Positions 1-12,100 of a DNA stretch of 23,570 nt are shown here, piece by piece (positions within the stretch are counted from its first letter, which is position 1; every line of letters starts with the position of its first letter). The stretch is from positions 171,124-194,693 of the forward strand of contig BMAT01009076.1 in the NCBI GenBank assembly GCA_019649035.1. Direction: 5' to 3'. A program made the position numbers and the translations under genes. The DNA is from Elysia marginata. Lineage: Eukaryota > Mollusca > Gastropoda > Plakobranchidae. The notes beneath the pieces are model-generated. The model saw only the letters and a program-made list of their open reading frames with translations. It searched no databases and was not told where the DNA came from.

Positions 1-1207
1 ATGTAAAAATGGTCTCAGGTGCCGCCCCTCCCCTTAAGACTTTATAAAAGAGTTACCTTCTGCCCTGTCAAACTAAGCCCATTATTTTATAATTAGATGC
101 AAATCTAGATTAGTAAAGACCCATGGGTCTTTCACAGTTTCAGACTATTTTTTGCCCTCATTTCGTCAAAGCCTAATGGACATGACCACGAAACTTAGGC
201 TAACCAGCGCCAGAGATTCTGACCATAGATAGACTAAGAATAAGATCTGGATCTATCTAGGCCTACAAGGTATGAATAGGGCGTAGATCTAATGAACAAA
301 AAATACTATAGTCACTCATAGACTAAGATCTAGCCTCTAGGTCTATTAGATATCGGGCCTAATGAACATACATGTGTATAAATTCAATATATTATTATTA
401 TTATTATTATTATTATATACCATTCAAAATGTCCTACGAATGATAGCATCCAGCTGCAAGACCGTGTGTTTTGTTGAATCGGTAATCTTCTATTTCAGTA
501 ATTTTACGTCCCCTAAGCTTGCACCAGGCGGGGATAAAAAGAATCAGCAGTCTGTTAAAAAGAGGAATATATAACACTCAACATTAGCAAGTCAGCAAAA
601 CAAGCTCAGTCGATTTTGAAAACGAAAGTAAAAGTACACAAAACCATTGAATGGCAGGCTTTAAATCGAAAGAAAAACAACATGATTGACGCCTAAGAAA
701 AAAAATTATGATGGTACTACTAGATCAGTAGATCTAGATCTAGTTAGTAGAACAAGACATGATTATTGCTAGATTTACAATTTTAAGATTTTAAAGTTCC
801 GAAATTTTAGAATCCAGATCTAGATCTAATCTACTCCTAGAGGACAGTCTAGATTTAGGTAGGTGCTGTGAACGCATTATGTTATGAGCCCAAGTTACTG
901 AAATGGGTGTCTCCTGACCCTGTGCCACAGTAATCTAGAGATCTAGACTTAGAGATCAGAGGCCCGTTAAATAGGCCTACTATTATAGCATGGACGTTTG
1001 CCTCATAAAGGGGAAAAGTTTTTTGCAAGCATTACATGTTGTTCCAAGGCAACATGCTGTCCTCGGCAAATGTTTTTTTAAAGATGGCAACCACGTAGGA
1101 AAAGAATTGAGTCAAATTGAAAAGACTGTCTAGATGTCAGAAAACTTGTTCATTAAGTTGTGTTCAATGTATACATATTTTAATAAGATCATTGAAATAT
1201 TCCTCAG
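1..1207. other. Upstream non-coding DNA rich in AGATCTAG words
   Basis: No coding frame here is convincing. The stretch is AT-rich and unusually dense in AGATCT, TCTAGA and CTAGATCTAG words (for example near 228-260, 283, 322-350, 718-746, 812-855 and 930-959). It also holds an 18-nt perfect palindrome at 115-132 centred on CCATGG, and an ATGCAAAT octamer at 97-104. The (ATT)n run at 391-416 creates an artificial leucine-rich open frame. A promoter for the gene downstream could lie here, but I cannot point to one. Confidence 0.6.
391..416. repeat. (ATT)n microsatellite
   Basis: About eight and a half uninterrupted ATT units. It may be the tail of an old retroelement, because ATT tails follow LINE ends elsewhere in the window, but no element body is recognisable next to it. 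Confidence 0.9.
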
Positions 1208-1345
1208 CGCACATTCATAATCTGGATGTCTACTTTTGATTTTGATTCATTTAAAAAAAGAATAACTAGTGCAATAGAAAGTCCACCAATTTGCTGCAAT
1301 CTATCTCCGGAGGCTGTTCGATATATTGCTTGCAAGCCTTACACT
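1208..1345 (+). CDS. Candidate coding exon upstream of HHAT (unassigned)
   Basis: The stretch is preceded by an acceptor-like ttcctcag ending at 1207 and followed by a strong donor, gtaagt, at 1346. From the ATG at 1226 it reads 40 open codons in phase 0, beginning MSTFDFDSFKKRI and ending ACKPYT, with varied, protein-like composition. The frame is closed upstream by TGA at 1193. Spliced to the acceptor-like tag at 3061-3063, it would join HHAT in frame through Leu-Leu-Lys ahead of HHAT Met1, giving a 43-residue N-terminal extension. HHAT proteins normally start directly with the first membrane segment, so this may instead be an exon of another gene or chance. I recognise no family in it. Confidence 0.3.
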
Positions 1346-1361
1346 GTAAGTTACAGCAAAC

Positions 1362-1439
1362 GATGGCAAACTGGCTGTTGCGTTTACGGTGGCAAACTGG
1401 CTGTTGCATGTAGGTTAGCGGTGGAAAACTGGCTGTTCC
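1362..1439 (+). repeat. Three copies of a ~20-nt motif
   Basis: GGTGGCAAACTGGCTGTTGC recurs with small changes at 1362-1381, 1388-1407 and 1420-1439. Spacing is irregular (26 and 32 nt), and the array begins just after the gtaagt donor at 1346. Confidence 0.8.
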
Positions 1440-2221
1440 ATTTTTAAAGGTGAACAGAAAACTGTTTCAATGTTCCTGTGCATTGCGCTAGATGCAACAC
1501 CTGGGCCTAGAGTTGTTAAAGCTGATGATGGTTAGGCTTGTAACTCATTTACTGGCTACTGTCATCTAATTTGTCCATTATCCATTTGGACATGCGTTTA
1601 CACTGTCATGCCTGCAACACTGACTACTTGTAAGTGCAATCTTTTAAAACAAGAGTTCACTGATTCAGTGATTGATATCACGGTCGTTATACTAATCTAG
1701 CCTAGTTAGAACAAGTATGCTCTAGATGTATGTTATAGTGATGCCATGCAGCTGAACCATTCCTAAAGAATCAAATTTGCTTTGGTCACCGCCACTAGGC
1801 TCTAAGGAGGGGCCACAACCATATGGTGTACAATAGCTACTGATGTTTCAACAATCATTATAATGTTGAGTAACAGTGTTTCAACCAGTAAAACTATGCA
1901 TCAATAAAAGTGGATGGCTAATGTTTGGCTAGAGGGTGTCTACAGTTCAGGCTTATCAATAAGTGGCATTTAAGGATGCATAGAAGGCTGGACATCCAAA
2001 GGTACAGTAGTATCTGATTAAACGCACGGCACTTGGTAGGCCTTAATAGCATACGTTTAGGAGATGCATGTAATTAAAAAAAGTAGTCGAAATTCCAACA
2101 TGTATTTACTTTTCTTTAAACTGTGATAATGAAAACTAAATTGTTTCCCTTGACAAAACAAATTGACCAGGTCTAGACTAGAACATAAAGATTATCACTG
2201 ATGTATATCTTGAAGCCAAGT

Positions 2222-2643
2222 CGCTGTGACAAAAGGTCGTTTTTCATAAAAGACAACTTTTGGTGCAGAATTAATTTTGAAAAGGTCCCATTTAATTCTA
2301 GTAATTGTAGCAGAAAGCAGTGGATTTATTGGTGTTAAAACTAAAGTATTATAGATACTCTCAAGAATTGCATCATCAGTACAAAGTTCCCACTTTATGA
2401 AATTCATGTCAGAATCACCCGTGACTCAAAAAGTGTGAATTTTTCATGTTAGAATCACTCGCGAGATAATGGTTCTGTGCTCTCAATATTGTGTTCTGTA
2501 GAAATTGTTCATGTTCAAAATGTTGCTTTCAGCCCATTATATATTTCAAGCAAGTTTATTTGACATAGTTTTAGACATTTTATTTAACCTCAAAGCCTGA
2601 CATGACATCACTCGCGATATGTCACGCGACCTTTTGTCACAGG
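2222..2643. mobile_element. Possible short inverted-repeat element (MITE-like)
   Basis: CTGTGACAAAAGGTCG at the left end is matched by its exact complement CGACCTTTTGTCACAG at the right end, about 420 bp apart. The interior holds recurring ATCACTCGCGA-type words (near 2454 and 2608), as in some non-autonomous DNA elements. No target-site duplication is obvious and no transposase is encoded, so the class is unknown. Confidence 0.4.
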
Positions 2644-3072
2644 CTGGGGATTACACAGAGTTACACTATATTTTTATGGTTGTTTTCACCATTTTTTTGG
2701 ATGTGGAGGCTCAGCAAGAGCTGGATTAGGACACTGCGCCACTATTGAATCAATGTTAAACGATATGAAGGAAATTTACTTGATTACTCAAAATCACTTA
2801 AATATCAATGCTTTACAAAGTGAAATTTAGGGTATCTGACTCCTTTGGATGGTCTCAAGGCATGTTATTTTTTTCTCTTTATAGCTACAAATTTTCCAGA
2901 ATGTTTTTTTTTATATATTTAGCACACTGGTAATGAAGCCATTCTGGTTGGGTTAACAATACTAACATGCTAATTTATTTTTACATTTCAAAGTGCCTGC
3001 CTTTAACTCCATTTACCATAGGATTGGCTGCGATCAGATGGCTGTAAACCATTTTCCGTCTAGTTGCTGAAG

Positions 3073-3175
3073 ATGTCCAATTACATTTTACCTCTTTGGG
3101 AACAATGGATTTACTGGGTAATAGGTGTTTCCAGCATAGCCTATTCATGGTGGAGAATGTATGTAGAGGGCAATG
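3073..3175 (+). CDS. HHAT: HHAT coding exon 1
   Basis: Encodes residues 1-34 plus one base: MSNYILPLWEQW and the first membrane segment (IGVSSIAYSWW). Donor gtaagt starts at 3176, phase 1. The acceptor-like ttttccgtctag ending at 3063 suggests an upstream, possibly non-coding, exon is joined here. Confidence 0.9.
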
Positions 3176-6100
3176 GTAAGTTACCATTTTTTCTAGCAAA
3201 TTTCAAGACTTTGAACTCTTAAAAATCTCTTAGTATGTACTTCTAATAGGTTTATCAATTTTTTTATCAACTATTACTTATGAAAATATGAAGATTACTG
3301 CTTTGTTTGATAGTTCAAACACAGAAGCATGGTGTATGCAGTCAAACAAGGTTGCATTTTAGAATTAACTTTTTTTCTGTATTTTTGATCTTGCATTAAT
3401 ATAGTATATATGCAATTCGATTCAATCAGGAATCAATATGTCATGCCTACCTTCACAAGAAAAGTGATGGACTGCTCTTCAATCTAGAGCCCAAGATAAA
3501 AATAAAAACAAACTAGGAAGCCTGCTCTGTGCCGAGAACACTGTTAATGATGCGCAGCATAAATCTTAAATCCACTTAACAGACTGACGGACACACATGT
3601 ATAAGAAACACAATAATGCTTCATTCTAATGTATTACTCTTACTTTCTTCTCAGCTTTACAGGGTCAGTATTTGCACCATGGCTTTAAGGAAAACTGGAC
3701 CCTTTTTGGGAGATTGTGGGTATGTATTTTTAAACACTATTGATTGTTTTGTGTAAAATTAATGAATAAAAAGCTTGTTGGTTTTAAATGTTTGAATGGA
3801 TTAGCAACTTGACATTTTGCAAAAACTGCTGCATCTGAATCAGTAACTGAGTAAATAAGTCATCTCATGAGCTCAGATCAACACTACGACAAAACATTCC
3901 TTTTTGTTCAAAGATTGAATTTGAAATCTCTAACGAGAAGTTAGAGAGAGCAGCATTTTCAAGTGCTTTAAAAAGTCTCTAAAGGCCATATTGTTTTACA
4001 ATTTTTTATCTTAGATATATATTTGTTCTAATGATCTTCCAGGGTCTCGTTTTTTCAGGTTTAGCCTCTATATGAGTACTTTCAAAACTGTGTCTATTTC
4101 TTGTATCTTTAAATGTCTTCTTTGGTTAAGTCTTGTCATTGGTATGTTGCCTGTATGAGTACTTTCAAAACTTTGTTTATTTCCTGTATCTTTAAATGTT
4201 TTCGTTGGTTAAGTCTTGTCATTGGTATGTTGCCTATATGAGTACTTTCAAAACTTTGTTTATTTCCTGTATCTTTAAATATCTTCTTAGGTTAAGTTTT
4301 GTCATTGTACGTTGCATATTTTTATGTAGCAAAGTTTTTTGTTTATTTGAGAATCTTTTATTCTTATACCCGCTATTTACATGCTTTCTAGATTCTTAAC
4401 CTGTTAAGGTTTTATTGAAAATGTATAATATACCATATATATTTGTATAGTCTTTATTTATTATTCAATTCAAAGCCCTCTGAGATTTTTAGTGAAGTGG
4501 AAAACGTGCTTCAGCTGCCAAATATTATTATTATTACGAGTTAATCAGATTTTTACCATTTGATTAACTGCAAAATGTCTCTCTTTGGACCGTTAACCAC
4601 CCTCTCCTGCTCAGAAAGCCAGATGAGAACCTGAAATCTTGGCGGGCTTTGCATGTGTTGTGTCATGCAAGCTAAACCAACAAACAATCAGAATTTTCTA
4701 GATGCACCACTGTCTTAGTCTCATTGTGAAAGTGGCTTTACCTGGCTGTTGATACAAATAGTCAAAATATACCTGAGTCCATTATAATTCAAACCTGGAG
4801 GATTTAAACTATAGAGTATTACTATATTCCACTTTATTCAACATCTGATAAATTGGCTCAGTTTGACACATTTTTGAAATTCCTGATTATTCATGACAAA
4901 TGATACTGATGCATTTTCACTCAGATCAACATGCTGCCAAATTTATTTCTTTTAATTCGTTTTAATTTACACTCCTGTATGAGATCAAGCTGTGCTATAA
5001 TTATTATGTCTGGTCTTCACCAAAGGCCAGGCTTTTCAGCGCAGATGTGCTCATCGGTCGTTAAGTGTGGCTCTGATGTTTGAAGGGTTTAGGGAAGAGT
5101 TCTCTGCCTTAGGAGTTGCTTCCCTTTAGACTATAGACAGTATGAGCGAACCTTGTTTGAGAACAATGAAGCAAATAACGACTGCCTTATACATTGCTTC
5201 TTTCTTATAATCACAATTTCTCTCAATTTGACACGAGCAACCCTGGCTCTTGAATTTCAAATTATCAGGTACCAGTATGCACTGTGTTCAAAATCAAATT
5301 ACGCATTTCATTTTAATTTTGTACTGTATACTGATAATTTGAAGTTAAAGTTTGTTCCCATGATATTAAAAATATCCAAACTGGTTATATCCTTCATGCA
5401 TCTCTTTTCAGGATATATCAGACCCTGAGTGGTCTCTATGGAGATCAAAACTTGGTCTTCATCTGGGCTTGTGTTCCACTCATATAGCTTTATCTCAAGC
5501 TTGTCGCCTCGTAAAAAGTACAGCAAAGGTTAGTTTTTAAATTAGTTTTGTTCCATCAATTCTCTGTTGTTATTTTTTTTTTCAGTAGAAATCTTCAGCA
5601 AAAACGTTTAGTCATAGTCGTTACATGTGCGTCTTTGGAGTTAATGTGCAAACCTGTTTTGAATTTCAAGGGAGCAAACAAGTTTCCAAATTTAAAGAAT
5701 TTGAATCATACAGAAGGGATCAGGTGTACCTGGTATTATAATCAGACGATTTTCTGTTTTATTTCTGGGAACAGCATTTCTCTATCTTAACAGACCCTTG
5801 CATGAAAGCATTCAAATGATAATTCTAGTATTAGTGTCAGCCAAAAACATCTTCTGAGGGTAGGGTAACTTTGTTAAGGAATGTTTATCATGGCCCTTAC
5901 ATGCTTTGAAGAAAAGAAACTACGGAGAACAGAATGAGAACCATCTACAGGCCACAATGTAAACTTTGATTTCAAAGAATTGAACAACATTAACTTTGAT
6001 TTATTAGTTCAAATCCAACACAATTCAAGACAGCTTCAAATTACAAGAAATTTGATATAAAGATTTAAGACTTCAATTTTGGAGGTTTCCATTGTATTTA

Positions 6101-9100
6101 CGAAAAGCCTTATTTTTGTCCCAATAGGTAAAGTTAAAAAATTTGCAGGGAAAAGACGGGAAAAAAACTCTTGTTGTTTAAAATAAGAAATAGATTTGTT
6201 TTGGTTAGAAAAAAATAATAATAATAATTCAGACAATTTATGAGGATCAAAAAGCCTTAGAAAAATATGTTATTTTAGATTTACACCTTTTATATCTTCA
6301 AAGCTAAAAAAACAGCATTTAATTCACTTGGAATTGTTGCAAGCGACATAATCATTTGCAAAACTTGTTTGTCTTTTGATTATTGTTTGTTAAAATTAAT
6401 ACTGCAGAAACCTCCAAAATAGAAGTCTGATAATCTGAAATTCTCATAATTACAAGTTTTTTATATCAGGTTTCTTTTACCTTTTGAGTTTGTGAAATTT
6501 GAAATCATAATCAGGTCATTTGAATCAATGAAATTTAATTCTCTTTATTGAAGTTTTAAATTAAATGTTCCCTCTAGGGGGTTTTTCTTCTTGTTTCTAA
6601 TAGCTTCCACCTTTTTAAAGCATGTTAAGTTTATGATGAACACTCAATGAGCAAAATTTTTCCTTCCAAAACCCACACAGACATAATTATATCTTGCACC
6701 CTTAGAATAGTATCTTTGTTGTTTGTGCATATATTGAAGGATGAGGTTGGAGAGGGAAGTGCTAATACTATTAGGCCTACTAGTTAAAAGAAGAAAATGA
6801 TCTGAGTAAAATAAACCTGACTTCTTGGGTAAAGTTCAAAGTTCTTATACATTGCCAAGACATTTGATTTAGGAGGTTTCTACTATAGTATTTCTAGATG
6901 AAGTTATGAAAAGCCTAAAAGATAGAGCTGTTACACTTAAAGCTTTATTTTGTTTAAGTGAAATTTATGTCTTTATAGTCATTTTCCTGGACTAGTGGAC
7001 ATGTTGCAACTTACAAATAGATTTCTTTGCATACTGAAGTATCTAACATCTTCAGATAACGTTTTCCCAGTATGGCCGCTATTTTTCTAATAACAATAAC
7101 TGATTATCTAAGAGAAAGGAATCAACTTTAAATCCATTTAATTGTTTGTTATTTTTTTGTTCATTGTACTGCAGGTGAGAATGAGCATTCTAGTTTTGTG
7201 TGATTTGACCTGCCTCTGTGTGATTCTGGGTCCCAAGGCACTAGTCTATATGTTACTTAAAGCTGCAATGGTGTGGATAACCTCTCACTTTGGTGGTGTT
7301 CCAGGTGTTTGGGGAGTTCTGAGCATTGAAATGATTGCTAACAACATGTTCACATTTTCAGCAATACAGGTATTTGAAAACATTTTGAAAAGTTTATCGT
7401 GATTGAACGGGGAGAAGATAAGCATCTTGTTTTTATCACTTCTTGTATAGACCTGATTTTGGGCAGTTGTTTATCATAGTTTTAAGGAAGTAGAGCAGTG
7501 TTTCTGCATTTTCACTCTCACCTCAAGTAATTTAAATGATCAAATATGCCTTCAATTTTATTTAATCATATTTCTCTGTCGGCATAAGAAAAGTAAAAAA
7601 AAAATTTAGCACACCCACAGAACACTTCATCAATCTATTTTGTTGCCTTGAATTGGTGCAAATACAACTCAAAGCCTCAATGAAGATAATAGAGATTCAA
7701 TATTTCAGCCAAGTTACTAACAACAAAATGTTTAAGTGCAGAGTTTTTACTGCAGAGAAAGTGTTTCATGTGTTTACAGTTGCAGCAAGATAAGCACACT
7801 ATTCTTTAGGCTGGCAATAGCTGAACATAAGCCAAAAATAATTTAAGACATGAAGAATGTGTTTAAAGCAAGCAGGAAATGAGAAATAAAAATCATATGG
7901 TTGATTTTTTTTATTATAAATCCACACAATTTAATTTCAATGGCATTGTTTTCAACCCGTAGTGTAATGCAGTCTGGCATAATTAGGCTGAAAATTAATT
8001 TTAAAAAATACAAGAGAATCCTTCTAAATTAAAGCCTACGCTTCTCCTTGGCAGTACCATTTTTAATTTCTTTATATTTTTGTAAATGGTAAAAGTCAAC
8101 TTTTCCTTTAATTCAATAAATTTTTTTGGTTTCAAGGTGTTTACTTTAATCAATTTTATTTGAAACGTTAATTTCTCTCTTTATAATGTCTGTTAAAAGA
8201 GAACTATTTTCTCAAATTGATGCATAGGACTCTAACTGTCGTTCAAACTAAAATAATGTTCTGTACACAATCATAATTCAATGATGATACACATTAGATC
8301 AAGACCTACTGGTATTTCTTTTCAGGATTCCTTTTTGGGATTGGAGGACAAAACAACTTCGTATATTTTTTTGGTAGCAAACGGTTTTTTAGACATCAGG
8401 CTTCTTAGTTTTGGTGTTGACAATGCTAAGTTTAAAGCTGAAATAATGGAAAAGAACAAAGAATCAAAATATCTTTCAGATAATTCTTTGAGTTTGAACA
8501 AAAGACTTGAAACAGATAAAAGAAAATTTTCAAAGGAATGTGCCCATCAGCTCTACTCAAATGCATGTGATGTGGAAATTTTATATTTTTTAGAAGTTCT
8601 ATTGTATTTATTTTACTTTCCACCTTTCATCCATGGACCCATATACTTGTTTCATGAGTTCAGGGGTCAAATAGGCTACTCATTTGCATCTTGTTGTACA
8701 ACTTTCATACCCTCAAACTTCAAAGATATTTTTAAAAATCTGATGAGAGTATTTTTTTGGATGTTGTTTATTGAGGTATCTCTGCATTTTTTGTACTTTG
8801 GTGCCTTGGCATACAATAGTGCACTGAAGCATTTGTCTTTATGGGCATTAGTGGCTGTAGGTCAGTCCACTGGTCAGTTTTTCATGGTGAAGTACTTGGT
8901 GTTTTATGGACTGGCTGGACAGCTGGGCAGGCTTGATGGGCTTTGTCCACCACCAGAGCCTCGCTGCATTAGCTGGGTTTATTCTTACACAGAGATGTGG
9001 AAATACTTTGACACAGGCCTCTACAATTTCATCAAAGTTTATGTGTACATTCCATTGGGTGGGTCCAGGTATGTGTCTTTTAATAACCAATATATAAAAC

Positions 9101-12100
9101 TATGATTATGTTTCTAATCTTTTATCTTTATCAGAGAAGACATTTGTAAACGTGCTTTAACTAACTAATGTTAAAACCATATAGATTTTTGTGAATATCT
9201 TTTAAACTATGTTTTTGGGAATCGAATGCATAAATAGGGGAAAATTGTCATGGGACATATCTACCTATTTACTGAAGCATTCGTTTCTCTCCAATTTGAT
9301 GTGTCCTTTCGCAAATTTATTAAGTGAGAAGGTTATGTCTTGCAAGCTTATTGTTATCAAAAACTTATTTCCAAACATGGATGCCTTTTGAGCAGAGGTA
9401 ACGTGCACCATAAGCTAAGACATGCCATAACTTTGTTCATTTAAATACCATCCACTCAATATGGCCTTCAAATGGCATGAGATTTTTAAAATTTTAGATC
9501 TGTGTTAAACAAACTATAACCGATTAAACAAGACAATTTAGCTGGTCATATATCTTTATTACAAAAAAGAATAAATTTTAATTTCTTAATTCAATGAGCA
9601 TGCCACATATCACAATTTTTTTTGTCAAATTTATTTCAAAGACATGGTCTTGGACAACAGTTAGCAGCCTCAGTGGTAGTGTTTCTCTTCATCTATGTGT
9701 GGCATGGAGGGTCATACTTTTTGTTTATCTGGTGCTGTGGAAACTTCCTGGTTGGAAGCATTGAAGCAGTGGCTTGTGCCTTTGAGAAAACTCTCATTGG
9801 ACAAAGATTGGTATGTCATTTGTTTTTATATCAACACATTGAGAAGATTTCTTAAAACTGTTCCACTGTGTTTGGATTCTGTTTTGATATTGTATAACAC
9901 AATGCTTGTTTGCTGTCGTTCACCTTGACTTGAGATAGTTACTTAGTTAAACTAGTAGCTCATGTAAGCATTAAGATGACAGGAAGGTTTAGGTTAAAAT
10001 ATGTAAACAAAGCCACAGATATGCGCAATTATATGGGGATGCAATTCTGACTTTAGACCACAAGTTTGTGAGAGTACTCTCTAGATTTCAAAATAGTTAA
10101 TATGGAAGCTTTACAAAATAACTCACCTTTAAAAGTACACTGAGAGAAAACATAACATGCCCGGGCCACAAACCTCAAAGTTATAATAAATTTTTACATC
10201 CTAGCTAAGTTTTATAATCATCCTTTTGCAGGCCTCAGTTATGGGACAGAAAATGATGCTGAGGCTGAAATGTTTCCTGTTTGCACCAGCATATCTTGCA
10301 TCCTGCCTGCAGACATTTTTCTTTCTGTTTCATGTGCAAGAAGCTTGGGAAATAACAGAGCGTATTCTCTTTCAAAGTGAGTGTACTTAACGAACATGCT
10401 ACTACCATGCATAATGAATCAGATATTGAAAAGGCGAATTTTGTGCAAAGATAGATTTTCTTACAAAACAAAGCTGGTTATACTCTGCATCTGATTATAT
10501 CTATTAGCTCCCATCAGGCTATCAAAAGTGCAAATCATGTGTGGGGGTTGCAATATATAGACTGATTTCCGGTCACATTAATGAAGTCAATTTATTGATT
10601 TAACCTAAGGCATTTGTCATTTCTAAGTATAAAACAGGTAAGGAGAACATTGATCCCATACACATGATAGTTGGAGTTAAAAGTTCCAAAATGAAAAGAG
10701 ATTTTAGTTTAAGAAAATGGCTGATTAAACAAATAGTCTTTTTAGCAGTTTTTACTTGTATACTTTTTCGTTTCTTAAACAAATGCTTTCAAACTTTCAC
10801 CAATTCTTTCTCTTTTAAGTGTTAACAGGACTTGGTAGCTGAATGGGCTGAAACATTTTAGTTTTGCCCCTTTTAGCTATTTCTGTCAAGGGATATAACC
10901 AAAACAAATATAGTTGAACCTGCCAAAGGCAACCATTAAATATCAATGATTGTGGTTGCGATGGACTGGTAGTCTTAATGGGCAATTATCAGGGATGGGC
11001 GTTTTCAGGATTTATCCTGAATTCAGGGGTTTTTTCCATTTTGAATAAGAAAAATCCTGATCTGGATATGTACCTTCGGTACTCGTGTGAGACAAGACTT
11101 TTTGCTAGTAAATTCCTCATGGAAAAGCAAATCTTACTGCTATTGACTTTACTTTTACTATTTATGTGAATGGCATCAGCAAACTCTGAAATAATTAATA
11201 GCTAAAGCAACGTTTTATAATGCTATGTAATGCACACCTTGACCTCAGGATTTTTTTTCACAAGCAATGCCCACCTTTGAATTATGCTTGTAAACCTGTA
11301 CATGCAGTTTCTTTCATTTCTGTTTTTTTTGTCGTTTTGTTTTTTTGGGTTTAGTAAACAACTTTCCCATCTGAGTTCCTATTTGAGTACTTTAAGCAAA
11401 TGGTGAGAATGTTAGGAAGGCCTACAACAAAGTACAAGCCCGGCATTCGAACTTTGTTGTAAAAAGGATGGTTTGCATCAAATCGTGTTTTCGTTTACTG
11501 AGTTCAGGCCTTCTTGAAGAATGTGAGTGGTTTCTGTTGTCATTGATGCCTTATTTTTAACATCTCATCTTCAACGACAATGAGACTTTGCAAAGCAACT
11601 AAGCTACAATGCTATAAAATGAAGGTGTGGAGTAGGAAGGGAGAGGCATGTTGTAGTACTGGAATGTTAGCTAATTGGTTCTAGGTCTAGAGTGGTTGCC
11701 TTGCAAAGGCTTTTTGAAAGAAATTTTAAAGAATATTTTGAAATAAAAAGCTGCTTATGGTCCCGCTGGTGAGGTTTTCTCCATGCAGAGTATCAGTACA
11801 TTAAAAAAAATGCATGGGAGTTCTAGAAAAGTGATGGCCAATACAGGTGGTCACCTTAGACAGGTAGTCGACTAGGCAGGTTTGACTGTATAAAGTCATT
11901 TTTTTCCAGTACATGAAATGAGGTTCTGCTCACAACATTTTTTCTTGAAGGTTCTTAACTAGTATTGTACAGAATTTGAACCGATTTGATAAAAAAATTA
12001 AGGAGCATTTAGGTTGACCATTTTTTAAACAATAATCAGTTACTCTTTCGGTTTTTTTTGGTAACTTGATTAATATAACTTATCATATGTGAATATTATG

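Larger units (their letters stand above)
1346..3063. other. Non-coding stretch between candidate exon and HHAT exon 1
   Basis: No coding frame is supported. It contains a three-copy motif (1362-1439), a possible inverted-repeat element (2222-2643) and otherwise unremarkable AT-rich sequence. If the exon at 1208-1345 belongs to HHAT, this is its first intron (gtaagt to ttttccgtctag). Confidence 0.5.
3720..5411 (+). other. HHAT: HHAT intron 2
   Basis: Runs from gtatgt to ctcttttcag, 1692 nt. It contains the 83-bp tandem array at 4068-4315 and a LINE-type 3' tail at 4470-4538; the remainder is AT-rich with nothing recognisable. Confidence 0.85.

Noticed and set aside
362-574. 70-codon leucine-rich frame
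   Set aside because: Its leucine run is a translation of the (ATT)n microsatellite.
2195-2407. 70-codon minus-strand frame as a coding exon
   Set aside because: The frame runs through one end of the inverted-repeat element into flanking DNA and shows no family motif or clear splice sites.
9209-9391. 60-codon frame in intron 5 as an alternative exon
   Set aside because: No acceptor in the right phase, and the exon 5 to exon 6 junction reproduces the conserved GGS-HGL block without it.
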